From Primulina eburnea (taxonomy: Eukaryota > Streptophyta > Magnoliopsida > Lamiales > Gesneriaceae): a DNA stretch of 64,000 nt. The first letter of the stretch is position 1, and each line of letters opens with the position of its first letter. The translations under genes and the position numbers were made by a program. Below the pieces are notes generated by a model. That model was given only the letters and a program-made list of their open reading frames with translations, was not told where the DNA came from and made no database searches. The stretch lies in the NCBI RefSeq assembly GCF_022965805.1, contig NW_027331452.1, positions 186,001 to 250,000 of the forward strand, given 5' to 3'. Of this stretch, positions 45,001-57,666 are shown in pieces.

Positions 45001-45941
45001 CTGCAAATCATTACAGAGATGTGAGCCACAGCCGGTATCCAATACCCAAGAAGTAGAGTTAATGGAGATATTCACTTCAATGTAGAACATACCTTTGCCA
45101 GAACCCTTCTGCGCAAGATATTCCCTGCAGTAACGCCTCCAATGTCCAGGCTTCTTGCAGTGGTGACAGATGTCAACAGTATTCTCAGCCTTGGCTGGCG
45201 CGGCTGCCACTACGGGACTCGGAGTCTGCCTCTTCAAGGGCTCGCTCTTCTTGGGGCGCTGGAAAGAACGCTTCTTTCCCTTCCCAGGTGGACCGGTCTT
45301 CGTGCCAGATGAAGAGCCCACATAAAGAACCGACTTCTCCTTTTTGATTGTGGACTCAAAGGTCACAAGCATGTTCACCAACTCTTCAAGTCTGGGCTCG
45401 AGCTTGTTCATATTGAAGTTCACAACGAAAGGATCGAAAGAGCTAGGCAGCGACTGCAGCAACACATCCGTGGTCAACTCTGATGGCAAGATCAAATCCA
45501 TGCCCACGAGCTTGTCCACGAGCCCAATCAACTTTAGGCCATGCTCATGGACCGAAGTCCCATATCGCATGCGTAAAGTGATGAGCTCCTTTACTGTGGC
45601 ATGCCTCAAAGGCCGAGTCTGCTCACCGAAGAGCTCTTTGAGGTGCATATGAATGTCAGCAGCATTCTTAGCATCCTCGAATCGCCTTTGCAGCTCATCG
45701 TTCATTGAAGCCTGCATATAACACTTCGCCTTCAAGTCATGGTCGCACCAATCCTTGTAGGTCTGCAGTTCCTCGGGACTGCAGTTAGTCGGAGCCTCAT
45801 CAGGGGGCGACTCAGTCAGTGTGTATGCGATTCTCTCCGAGTTTAGGACGATCTTAAATTTCTTAGCCAAGTGATATAGTTTGGTCCGGTTAGAATGTGT
45901 TTTTCGAGAATAACGGAAAACGGGTTGCGAATTGATGACAT
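42012..45941 (-). pseudogene. copia gag-pol of element F, frameshifted
   Basis: Read on the minus strand from ATG at 45941-45939 to TAG at 42012. A one-base deletion relative to E lies near 45860 (gag N-terminus). Downstream a long open stretch to 43153 covers gag, the knuckle CHHCKKPGHWRRYC, protease WVLDTGCGSHLC, the GAG-pre-integrase LWHARLGH, the integrase core with HTDVCGP, TLRSDRGGEY and NGVSERRNRT, and the first half of RT (AFLNGDIKEEIYMSQPEGF). RT then moves between frames near 43150-43230, 43011-43041 and 42709-42796, passing YVDDILLIGND. RNase H follows at 42497-42012 with [11 protein letters not shown] and [20 protein letters not shown]. The order protease, integrase, RT, RNase H is diagnostic of Ty1/copia. 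It cannot make a full polyprotein as read. Confidence 0.92.
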
Positions 45942-47746
45942 TGTTACAGATTTGTACTGAAAAGTAAAACAGATAAATGTTAATGACTATTTTAAAATAT
46001 TTAATAAGATATAAAGTTTGGACTTTCACTTTATAAATTATCGCTCCCACTGTTTTGACATTTTCACTACCCTCTAGTGAAAACGGGAAACACTTTCCTC
46101 AGTAGGTACGTAAGGTCCAATTAGCGAATTGTGATCCCGAATAATATCGGCCATCACAACTCCTAAAAGGTAGTTTCCAATTGCATCGCCATGCAACCCT
46201 CTACGTATACTTTTGTCTCACGTTTGATTAGGACCCAATAATATGACGTCGTTCATCTTTACGTGTCAAGCCTAACCCATCGATATTGAACCTTATTGGA
46301 CGGTCGCCATGAGTTCCCTCAATAATATGAGCCGAAATCATGGGAGTTCCACGTAGTTCACATCACCATGTCAATGGATGTCACAGCTTTCCGGCACCCA
46401 GGGCCCCCTCAATAATATGAGCCAAGCCCCGAGTACGGGTAGCGTTCATCATGCATCCATTGTCGATGGAAGACAAGGAAATTATAAACAAATTTATAAT
46501 TCCCCTTTTCGGACTTGATATTAATTTTGAATCTTATTCAAAATGAGGGTTTTTAATTTTGAAAGGTCTCATCATTAATTTTATTTTAAAAGCTCGCCAT
46601 GTTTGATCGTATGTTTGCCGGATTCATGCAACTTTGTTATTATAATAATAATAACGCACATACTCATTATTTATAACATATCATGCATATATTATAAATA
46701 GAAAACAGTACAAGGATGATCAATTGCCCCAAAACTAATGGCCCGTGTGAGCCAAACACGGGCCTAGGTCCAATCCTAGGGTAAATGCAGGGATGCAATG
46801 CAACTAAATTATTACATTAGCATCCAATATTACATGTCTTCGATCTTCATAATCACCAAGGCCACCATCTTCCAATCTTGATCTTCCACTATTCTAATAT
46901 TTACATTTAAATATCCATGGCACATAGGGATACATCTCATGGGGGTGGGAACGGGCCATAAACCAAGCCCACTTTATAAATTTATAATTATTACAATCAT
47001 ACAACACAAATATCCTAGCATACACCTAGCAAATTGGGCTTGGGCTTTTGATCATCCTTCATGCATAATATCACATATCATACACCATCAATTAATTATC
47101 ACAATAATTAATTGATCCAATATTATATATCTTGATCCAATCACTAACCGCCACAATTATAAATTAAATTAACAAAGTATACAAACTCCTTTGTCTACTT
47201 TCAAATTAATTTATTTATAATCGAATTTCTTGTAAATCACAATTTACTATAAATAATTAAAGTCCTACTTCAATTATTTATTTTATGAGAAAATATGTGC
47301 AACAATTGTAAATTTAAACTTAAGGGCCCAAAACTCATTTTTCACAAAAATACTTAGGCCCATTTAAATTTCACAAAATATGTTGACCATCTAAGACCCA
47401 ACAACTCAAGGCCCATGACACTAAGATTATCCAAAATACTTTTGGAAACCCTAGCTGTCATTGCCGTCGCCGAAGCTCCGTCGCCGGATTCCGGCAACAA
47501 AAAAAATTTTTTTTTTTTTTTATTTTAAAAACCTGCATTTTCGGGCAGCCCCCTCGGGCTGCCCTTTGCTGCCCGAAATTTCCGGGCAGCTCGGGCAGCA
47601 ACATGCTGCCAGAAATTTTTTTTTTTTTTTTTTTTTTTAAATAAAATTTTCGGCCCTTGCAAATCTTGCACCAAAAATTTCTCAAGCGGTTAGAAATCGA
47701 TCTCAATACAATATTACGTAAATATTGCACAAAAACCGTAACCTTA
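45942..47746 (-). other. Untranslated leader of element F, no recognised gene
   Basis: It matches the E leader in reverse. The CCTCAATAATATGAG repeats occur near 46140, 46238, 46325 and 46415. The GGGCAGC/GCTGCCC cluster is at 47542-47610, shorter than in E and flanked by poly-T runs at about 47509-47523 and 47618-47638 (poly-A on the element strand). No gene seen. Confidence 0.75.
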
Positions 47747-47758
47747 GCTCGGATACCA
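47747..47758 (-). other. Primer-binding site of element F (one mismatch)
   Basis: The minus strand reads TGGTATCCGAGC, which differs by one base from the TGGTATCAGAGC of the other elements, two bases after its 5' LTR. Confidence 0.85.
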
Positions 47759-47760
47759 CT

Positions 47761-49422
47761 TGAAAGCGGACCGGTTACGGTGGCCGGAAGCGCAACGGAA
47801 GTCAAAAATTTTTAATTTTATACACAAAATTTCGGCCACCATGTATTGTGCAATATTTACATATTCAAACACAATAAATCTCATTCATAGGGTGTTTGAA
47901 GAAATTTTACCTATCAACTTCAAGAAATTGATGATGGCTCCAACTTAATTGACTAGCAACTAAGCTCTTCTTGGCAAGATGAGTCTACAAGCTTCCTTCC
48001 TCCAAAAATTAAGCCCACCACTTAACAAGGTAAATCCCCTCAAGTTTTGCACTAGAAAAACTTGAGGATTTTTCAATGAGAGATGAATTTTTGCTCTCCA
48101 AAAATGAAGAACAAAACTTGAAAAATGAGAGAGAAATCCCCAAGAAATTTTCGGCCAAGGAGAGATGTGTGTGTTGTGGGAGACTAGCCTAGGTTGTTGT
48201 GTAAAGTTGTCTCTCAAAAGTTGCATGCTTTTGGAATTTTTTAATAAAAAGTAAACAACAACCTTTCACCTCCCAAGCATGCAAACCCTAGCATGTCTCA
48301 CATATATTATATGGTTTTTAACACATTAAAAACCATAGACTAAATTTTATTATCTCAAACACATTTGAGATTAATTAAATATTACTTGATTTTACTCAAG
48401 TCCCACTAGTTAAATAATTATTTAAATTGAGCTCTACAAGACTCAATATTATTTAATTAATTCAACATTTGAATTAATTTAATTACTTAGACTCTACTAG
48501 GTCCACTAGTGTTTAAACGCCTAGCAGCATCGCTTACGTGATTCCCTAGGTATCACATGATAGTGCCTGCAAGAACCATTCAATTATGGTTAGCGTACAG
48601 TACGGTCCCTTCAACTCATATATCCCGACCGATTCGACAACTATTGGTTTATCGAGAGTTGTCAATGAATCGATACTATGTGTCATGTTGTGGTTGCATC
48701 GATGGTGTAATCTATGAAACCCCTTTCATAATTACCACCATACTCTGATAAGAGATTTCAACCCACACATACATGAAAAACACATAGGATATCCATACCC
48801 GTAGGTAAGCGGTGAATCCCCGGCTACAATGCATCGACTCCTATATGTTTCGCCGTAACACCCAACCTTGCCACCTGATGACCCCATAAGAGTCGGTAAA
48901 CAAGTCAAAGTGAAACGCTAGCATATAGAGTCTCAATGTTGTCCCGGGTCATAAGGACTAATGGTGTACAACCATAAACTAGGACTTTTCCACTCGATAA
49001 GTGAGAACCACTTGGAAAGTCCTTTATAGAGGGTTGTTCAGTGCACTCTACCAGGAGCACCTATCTGCATGCTCGGACATCACAATGTCCCCTACCAATG
49101 AAACATGGTACTCACATCGCAGATACTAGTCTCTAACTCGAGCGGCCTTTATCCTTCTTAGTGGCGGCTGAATCGACTAGGAACGGTTTAGAATATACAG
49201 TATTCCAAATATGAGTTTCATGATACTCATCATATGAGCATCTCATATTCTTTCTACTATTTGTATATTCAAGGACTTTATCTATGCAACTAGCATGGGT
49301 ATAAAGATAAAGATGCGCCAAATTAATAAATTGAAATATTATTAAAATAAAGATCGTTTATACAAAGAGTTTCATTGTGAACAGTCGGCCAACACTTGGC
49401 TCGACGTGCACTTACTCTAACA
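47761..49422 (-). repeat. 5' LTR of element F with a 416-bp deletion
   Basis: Same ends as the other copia LTRs but 1662 bp long. Compared with the F 3' LTR, the stretch corresponding to about 33577-33993 is missing, and the junction reads CCACTAGTGTTTAAACGCC at about 48510-48522. TTTAA/TTAAA at the edges suggests a microhomology deletion. The deletion removes about half the hairpin array. Confidence 0.93.
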
Positions 49423-49427
49423 GGAAT

Positions 49428-51855
49428 ATCTGGACCAGAAAAGTTCTGGAAACAGTATGTTCTAAATTTAAGTAAACATTTCAATTAACTCTACTTCTTG
49501 GGTATTGGATACCTAATGTGGATCACATCTCTGTAATGTGTTGCAGGAGATGGGAAGAAGTTAGAGGATTAGAGAAGGTGAGACCTTCTTGGGAATGGCA
49601 ATGGAGCAAGAGTTGCTACCAAGACCTTAAGAGATGTTTACTTATTGTTGAACAATGTTTTTAAGTTATTTTAAGAGATGTTTTGTTTGTACCGAATTTG
49701 TTTAAAAAAAAACATTGTTTCCATTTCTATGGTGATAAAAATGGATATTCTTGTTTATTTTGCAAATGTGTTTGCAAAATTTACATGAATGAATGTTTGA
49801 TTGGGACTTGAGAACTTGAAAACGATCTCTATAACTTAAAATTAAAAGATATTCTACTAAATGTCCATTCAAAGGCATACACCATATGAGATATGGATGG
49901 GTAAGCCTCCCAAATATTCTTATCTTAGAATATGGGGGTGCCCTGCTTATGAAGCAGGTAGTGGGAGATAAATTGGATAGTCGATCCATTTTATGTTTCT
50001 TTGTGGGATATCCAAGGAATTCAGTTGGATATCACTTCTATCATCCCCAAGAAACAAAAGTGTTTGTTTCTAGAAATGCAGCCTTTTTGGAAAAAGGAAT
50101 TTTCTATTGGATAGAAGAGGGGATATGATAGAACTCGAAGAGGTTCGAGAAACACCCACAATTATAGAACTCACACCCGAAGAGCCAAGAGAGGAGATAC
50201 AAACTCCTAGAAGATCCGAGAGAGTCTCGAGACCACCTATGAGGTATGGTCAGCTTCTTGAAGAGGGCCATGATGAGCCTAACCATGGATGTGATCCAAG
50301 GACCTTCAAGGAAGCGTTATCTGATGCCGATTCATCCAAATGGCTTGAAGCTATGGAATCTGAGTTGAATTCCATGCATTCGAACCAAGTGTGGGATCTT
50401 ATAGATCCACCTGAGGGAAAGGTTCCCATAGGGACTTGTGCGGATGAGAAGGTATTGACCTTCAAGGCGCGATTGGTGGCAAAAGGATATACTCAAAGAC
50501 AAGGAGTTGACTTTGAGGAAATCTTTTCACCAGTTGCAATGTTCAAGTCCATAAGGATTTTGCTAGCCATAGCTGCATGGTATGACTATGAGATATGGCA
50601 GATGGATGTCAAGACAGACTTTCTTAATGGGGATTTTAAGAAAGTTATTTACATGTCTTAACCTGAAGGGTTTACATCTATCGGAAGTGAGCATATGGTA
50701 TGCAAACTTCAGAGATCTATTTATGATCTAAAGCAGGCATCTAGGAGTTGGAACCTCAGATTCGATAATACAATCAAATAGTTTGATTTACTAAGAATCC
50801 TGAGAAACCCTATATGTATAAGAGGGTCAGTGGGAGTGTTGCGACATTCCTGGTGTTGTATGTTGATGACATTCTACTCATTGGGAATGATGTAGGAATG
50901 TTGCAATCAACTAAGATATGGTTAGCGAGTAAGTTCTCGATGCAGGACTTGGGTGAAGCATCTTTTGTATTGGGATACAGATCTATAGAGATAGATCGAA
51001 AAGATGGCTTGGTCTCACCCAGTCCACATACAATGATACCATCGTGAAGCGGTTCTCGATGGATGAGTCCATGAGAGGACATCTACCAATGTGTCATGGC
51101 GTGTCCCTATCCGAGTCTGTCTTTCAAGACTGATGCAAAGATAGCGGCGATGACAAAGCATTCCTTACGCATCTGCGATTGGTAGCATCATGTATGGGAT
51201 GATATCTACACGTCTTGACGTGGCTTTCGCACTAAGTGTAGTGAGTAGATATCAATCGAACCCTGGTCTTCCACACTGGAAAGCTGTGAAAGACATCCTC
51301 AAGGAGTTGAGAAGGACAATAAATTGTTCTTGGTCTATGGGGTGGAGAACTGAGATTGGAAGGCTATGCCGACTCTAGCTTCCAAAGCGATATCGATGAC
51401 TCGAAGTCAACCTCTGGGTTTGTATTCATGCTCTATGGTGCTGCTGTCTCTTGGAAGAGTTCCAAGCAAGACAATACTGCGGATTCCAGCACAGAGGCCG
51501 AATACATTGTTGCATCGGATGCAGCAAGGGAGGCTGTTTGGATAAGGAATTTCATCCAAGAGTTGGGCGTCATTCCTAATGGAGTTTCTCCTGTCCCGGT
51601 GTTGTGTGACAACACGGGAGCTATAGCTCAAGCAAAGGAGCCTAGGTCTCATCAGAAATCCAAACTAGTATTGAGAAAGTACCACATCCTTGGAGAGATT
51701 GTGGAAAGAGGAAAAGTGTCTTTTGACAAAGTCGGCTCCGCCGATAATGTTGTTGATCCACTAGCTAAGCCTTTACCTGGACCATTATTCGACAAGCATC
51801 GCGAATCAATGGGTTTAAATCATATGGGTAGTTGGCTCTAGTGCAAGTGGGAGAT
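49428..51855 (+). pseudogene. Remnant of copia pol of element E
   Basis: It continues the E gag after the F insertion. Protease remnants (WVLDT, CGSHLC) have stops near 49440-49520. A deletion joins the pre-integrase region to the sequence near 49858, removing the GAG-pre-integrase and the integrase catalytic core. From there on IWMGKPP, an RT half at 50107-50661 (TFKARLVAKGYTQRQGVDFE), YVDDILLIGND near 50860, and RNase H at 51356-51841 ([30 protein letters not shown]) are in different frames. Not functional. The polypurine tract lies at about 51843-51855. Confidence 0.9.
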
Positions 51856-53936
51856 TATTAGAGTAGGTGCCCGTCGAGCCAAGTGTTGGCCGAGTGTTCA
51901 CAATGAAACTCTATGTATAAGAAATCTTTATTTTAATAATATTTGAAATTATGGCACATCTTTATCTGTATACCCATGCTAGTTGCATAGATAAAGCCCT
52001 TGAATATACAAATAGTAGAAAGAATATGAGATGCTCATATGATGAGTATCATGAAACTCATATTTGTAATACTGTATATTCTAAACGGTTCCTAGTCGAT
52101 TCAGCCGCCACTAAGAAGGATATAGGCCGCTAGAGTTCGAGACTAGTATCTGCGATGTGAGTACCATGTTTCATTGGTAGGGGACATTGTGATGTCCGAA
52201 CATGCAGATAGGTGCTCCTTGTAGAGTGCACTGAACAACCCTCCATAAAAGGACTTTCCAAGTGGTTCTCACTTATCGAGTGGAAATGTCCTAGTTTATG
52301 GTTGTACAGAATTAGTCCTTATGACCCGGGACAACATTGAGACTCTATGTGCTAGAATTACACTTTGACTTGTTTACCGACTCTTATGGGGTCATCAGGT
52401 GGCAAGGTTGGGTGTTCTGTCGAAACACATAGGAGTCGATGCATTGTAGTCGGGGATTCACCGCTTATCTTCGGGTATGGATACCCTATGTGTTATCATG
52501 TGTATGTAGGTTGAAATCTTTGATCAGAGTATGGTGGTAATTATGAAAGGGTTTCATAGATTACACCATCGATGCAACTACGACATGACACATAGTATCG
52601 ATTCATTGACAACTCTCGATAAACCAACGGTTGTCGAATCGATCGGGATATATGAGTTGAAGGGACCGTACTGTACGCTAACCATAATTGAATGGTTCTT
52701 GCAGGCACTATCATGTGATACCTAGGGAATCACGTAAGCGATGCTGCTAGGCGTTTAACGTGATTGGTTGGGTACTATCAGACTTGAGTTCTGACGTTCT
52801 TACTATCAAGGAGTTGATAAGTAAGAATGGGGCAATTGGGGTATGCTCGTATAAGGACATGTTTAGTCCGAATCACATGGAGATGTGAACCCACGGCTAG
52901 TTGTATCAATGAACCATTGAGGGCCACACAAGTATTGGCTTTGTAAACCCCGATGAGAAGTAAAATAGTTCAATGTGTTGAACGGCTTATAAATGTGTTT
53001 ATAAGTGTAAAGAAAAATAGAAGTATGACTTCTATGAGAGAAATATAAATTTTAATTTATGGAAGTGTTCCTAAGATTAAAATTTGGCCAAGTAAATAAT
53101 GTAGTTGAAAATTGTGATTTTCATAAACATTATTGAGGGACTAAATTAAATTAATTCAAGTGTTGAATTAATTAAACACTAGTGGACCTAGTAGAGTCTA
53201 AATAATTAAATTAATTCAAGTGTTGAATTAATTAAATAATATTGAGTCTTGTAGAGCTCAATTAAAATAATTATTTAACTAGTGGGACTTGAATAAATTC
53301 AAGTAGTATTTAATTAATCTCAAATGTGTTTGAGATAATTAAAATTTAGTCCATGGTTTTTAATGTGTTAAAAACCATATAATATATGTGAGACATGCTA
53401 GGGTTTGCATGCTTGGGAGGTGAAGAGTCTTGAATACTTTTGATTAAAAAAATTGCAAAGGCATGCAACTTTTTCTCTCAACTTTTCACACACCCAAGAC
53501 AAGACTTCATTCACACACTCACTCTCTCTCACTTGGCCGAAATATTGGCCCATTTTCTCTCAAAAAATTTTTCTTGTTTTGTTCTTCATTTTCTTGGAGA
53601 ATAAAACCCTTCTCATTGAAAAATCTTCTAGTTTTTCTAGTGCAAAACTAGAAGGGGTTTACCTAGCTAGTGGTGGGCCTTATTTTGAAGGAAAGATTCA
53701 AGGACTTGGAGGAGGAGCTTGTAGATCTTCATGCCTTGAAAAGCTTTGTTGCTTGACAACAAAGTTGGAGCCACAATCAATCTTTTAAAGATTGATAGGT
53801 AAAAATTCTAAAACACCCTATGAATGTGTTTTTATTGTAAATATTGAACAATACTATGGCGGCCGAAAATTTTCCTCAAAAATTCGATTTTTGTGCTTCC
53901 GTTGCGCTTCCGGCCACCGTAACCGGTCCGCTTTCA
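51856..53936 (+). repeat. 3' LTR of copia element E
   Basis: 2081 bp, closely matching 28115-30192. The expected terminal TG is TA here (TATTAGAG instead of TGTTAGAG). The hairpin array is at 52978-53378, where the second hairpin has lost one outer pair (AAGC to AAGT). Ends CCGGTCCGCTTTCA, followed by AAACT. Confidence 0.94.
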
Positions 53937-56900
53937 AAACTTTGCTCAATATTGTTGTAATCTACTACTTGTCATCCTCAAACAGATGGACAAACTGAAG
54001 TTTTCAATAGAATTTTTGGAACACTTTTGCGTGCTATTCTTAAAAGAACTTGGATTGACATTTCTATGCACTTTATTTTGGGGTTGCCTAGGACTAAGAA
54101 GGGGAGGGATTCTATTTTTGGATTACTTTATGGGCTAAACTTTGCACAATATTGTTGTAATCTACTACTTGTCATCCTCAAACAGATGGACAAACCGAAG
54201 TTGTAAATAGAACTTTGGGAACACTTTTGCGTGCTATTCTTAAAAAGAACTTGGATTGACATTTCTATGCACTTTATTTTGGGGTTGCATAGGACTAAGA
54301 AGGGGATGGATTCTATTTTTGGATTACTTTATGGGCTAAACTTTGCTCAATATTGTTGTAATCTACTACTTGTCATCCTCAAACGGATGGACAAACTGAA
54401 GTTGTCAATAGAACTTCTACTACTTGTCATCCTCAAACAGATGGACAAACTGAAGTTGTCAATAGAACTTTGGGAACACTTTTGCGTGCTATTCTTAAAA
54501 AGAACTTGGATTGACATTTCTATGGACTTTATTTTGGGGTTGCCTAGGACTAAGAAGGGGAGGGATTCTATTTTTGGATTACTTTATGGGCTAAACTTTG
54601 CTCAATATTGTTGTAATCTACTACTTGTCATCCTCAAACAGATGGACAAACCGAAGTTGTAAATAGAACTTTGGGAACACTTTTGCGTGCTATTCTTAAA
54701 AGAACTTGGATTGACATTTCTACGCACTTTATTTTGGGGTTGCCTAGGACTAAGAAGGGGAGGGATTCTATTTTTGGATTACTTTATGGGCTAAACTTTG
54801 CTCAATATTGTTGTAATCTACTACTTGTCATCCTCAAACAGATGGACAAACTGAAGTTGTCAATAGAACTTTGGGAACACTTTTGCGTGCTATTCTTAAA
54901 AAGAACTTGAATTGACATTTCTATGCACTTTATTTTGGGGTTGCCTAGGACTAAGAAGGGTAGGGATTATATTTTTGGATTACTTTATGGGCTAAACTTT
55001 GCTCAATATTGTTGTAATCTACTACTTGTCATCCTCAAACAGATGGACAAACTGAAGTTGTCAATAGAACTTTTGGAACACTTTTGCGTGCTATTCTTAA
55101 AAGAACTTGGATTGACATTTCTATGCACTTTATTTTGGGGTTGCCTAGGACTAAAAAGGGGAGGGATTCTATTTTTGGATTACTTTATGAGCTAAACTTT
55201 GCTCAATATTGTTGTAATTTACTACTTGTCATCCTCAAACGGATGGACAAACTGAAGTTGTCAATAGAACTTTGGGAACACTTTTGCGTGCTATTCTTAA
55301 AAAAGAACTTGGATTGACAAACTGAAGTAGTCAATAGAACTTTTGGAACACTTTTGCGTGCTATTCTTATAAGAACTTGGATTGACATTTCTAAGCACTT
55401 TATTTTGGGGTTGCCTAGGACTAAGAAGGGGAGGGATTCTATTTCTGGATTACTTTATGGGCTAAACTTTGCTCAATATTGTTGTAATATACTACTTGTC
55501 ATCCTCAAACAGATGGACAAACCGAAGTTGTAAATAGAACTTTGGGAACACTTTTGCGTGCTATTCTTAAAAGAACTTGGATTGACATTTCTATGCACTT
55601 TATTTTGGGGTAGCCTAGGACTAAGAAGGGGAGGGATTCTATTTTTGGATTACTTTATGGGCTAAACTTTGCTTAATATTGTTGTAATCTACTACTTGTC
55701 ATCCTCAAACAGATGGACAAACTGAAGTTGTCAATAGAACTTTGGGAACACTTTTGCGTGCTATTCTTAAAAGAACTTGGATTGACATTTCTATGCACTT
55801 TATTTTGGGGTTGCCAAGGACTAAGAAGGGGAGGGATTCTATTTTTGGATTACTTTATGGGCTAAACTTTGCTCAATATTGTTGTAATCTACTACTTGTC
55901 ATCCTCAAACAGATGGACAAACTGAAGTTGTCAATAGAACTTTGGGAACACTTTTGCGTGCTATTCTTAAAAAAGTACTTGGAATGACATTTCTATGGAC
56001 TCTATTTTTGGATTACTTTATGGGCTAAACTTTGCTCAATATTGTTGTAATCTACTACTTGTCATCCTCAAACGGATGGACAAACCGAAGTTGTAAATAG
56101 AACTTTGGGAACACTTTTGCGTGCTATTCTTAAAAGAACTTGGATTGACATTTCTATGCACTTTATTTTGGGGTTGCCTAGGACTAAGAAGGGGAGGGAT
56201 TCTATTTTTGGATTACTTTATGGGCTAAACTTTGCTCAATATTGTTGTAATCTACTACTTGTCATCCTCAAACGGATGGACAAACCGAAGTTGTAAATAG
56301 AACTTTGGGAACACTTTTGCGTGCTATTCTTAAAAAGAACTTGGATTGACATTTCTATGCACTTTATTTTGGGGTTGCCTAGGACTAAGAAGGGTAGGGA
56401 TTCTATTTTGGATTACTTTATGGGCTAAACTTTGCTCAATATTGTTGTAATCTACTACTTGTCATCCTCAAACAGATGGACAAACTGAAGTTGTCAATAG
56501 AACTTTTGGAACACTTTTGCGTGCTATTCTTAAAAAGAACTTGGATTGACATTTCTATGCACTTTATTTTGGGGTTGCCTAGGACTAAGAAGGGGAGGGA
56601 TTCTATTTTTGGATTACTTTATGGGCTAAACTTTGCTCAATATTGTTATAATCTACTACTTGTCATCCTCAAACAGATGGATAAACTGAAGTTGTAAATA
56701 GAACTTTGGGAACACTTTTGCGTGCTATTCTTAAAAAGAACTTGGATTGACATTTCTATGCACTTTATTTTGGGGTTGCCTAGGACTAAGAAGGGGAGGG
56801 ATTCTATTTTTGGATTACTTTATGGGCTAAACGTTGCTCAATATTGTTGTAATCTACTACTTGTCATCCTCAAACGGATGGACAAACTGAAGTTGTAAAT

Positions 56901-57666
56901 AGAACTTTGGGAACACTTTTACGTGCTATTCTTAAAAAGAACTTGGATTGACATTTCTATGCACTTTATTTTGGGGTTGCCTAGGACTAAGAAGGGGAGG
57001 GATTCTATTTTTGGATTACTTTATGGGCTAAACTTTGCTCAATATTGTTGTAATCTACTACTTGTCATCCTCAAACAGATGGACAAACTGAAGTTATCAA
57101 TAGAACTTTGGGAACACTTTTGCGTGCTATTCTTAAAAGAACTTTGATTGACATTTCTATGCACTTTATTTTGGGGTTGCCTAGGACTAAGAAGGGGAGG
57201 GATTCTATTTTTGGATTACTTTATGGGCTAAACTTTGCTCAATATTGTTGTAATCTACTACTTGTCAACTTCAAACAGATGGACAAACTGAAGTTGTCAA
57301 TAGAACTTTGGGAACACTTTTTCGTGCTATTCTTAAATAGAACTTGGAATGACATTTCTATGGACTCTATTTTTGGATTACTTTATGGGCTAAACTTTGC
57401 TCAATATTGTTGTAATCTACTACTTGTCATCTTCAAACAGATGGACAAACTGAAGTTGTAAATAGAACTTTGGGAACACTTTTGCGTGCTATTCTTAAAA
57501 GAACTTGGATTGACATTTCTATGCACTTTATTTTGGGGTTGCCTAGGACTAAGAAGGGGGAGGGATTCTATTTTTTGATTACTTTATGGGCTAAACTTTG
57601 CTCAATATTGTTGTAATCTACTACTTGTCAACCTCAAACAGATGGACAAACTGAAGTTGTCAATAG
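53937..57666 (+). repeat. Integrase-derived tandem repeat, block 4 (plus)
   Basis: About 18-19 plus-oriented units. The left end resumes the unit cut by E in exact phase. Several units are shortened, for example near 54410 (a junction inside a unit), 55310-55330, 55985-56010 and 57350-57370. This block is more irregular than block 1. Confidence 0.93.

Larger units (their letters stand above)
32823..49422 (-). mobile_element. Element F: Ty1/copia inserted in E, itself interrupted by C
   Basis: A minus-strand copia element of the same LTR family as E, with target duplication GGAAT (32818-32822 and 49423-49427) inside the gag of E. In its own sense the 5' LTR is 47761-49422 and the 3' LTR is 32823-41997, split by gypsy element C. 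Integrase and most of gag are full length, but several frameshifts break gag-pol. The 5' LTR has a 416-bp internal deletion. Apart from that the LTRs are very similar. Confidence 0.94.
28115..53936 (+). mobile_element. Element E: degenerate Ty1/copia, host of nested elements F and C
   Basis: A copia element with LTRs of 2078 and 2081 bp and target duplication AAACT (28110-28114 and 53937-53941), inserted in the tandem array. Its own sequence is 28115-32822 plus 49428-53936. The rest is the nested minus-strand element F. Its gag has a premature stop, pol is frameshifted, and the integrase region is deleted. Yet the LTRs differ at only scattered positions, so it was probably mobilised recently by proteins of an intact relative. 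Confidence 0.93.
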
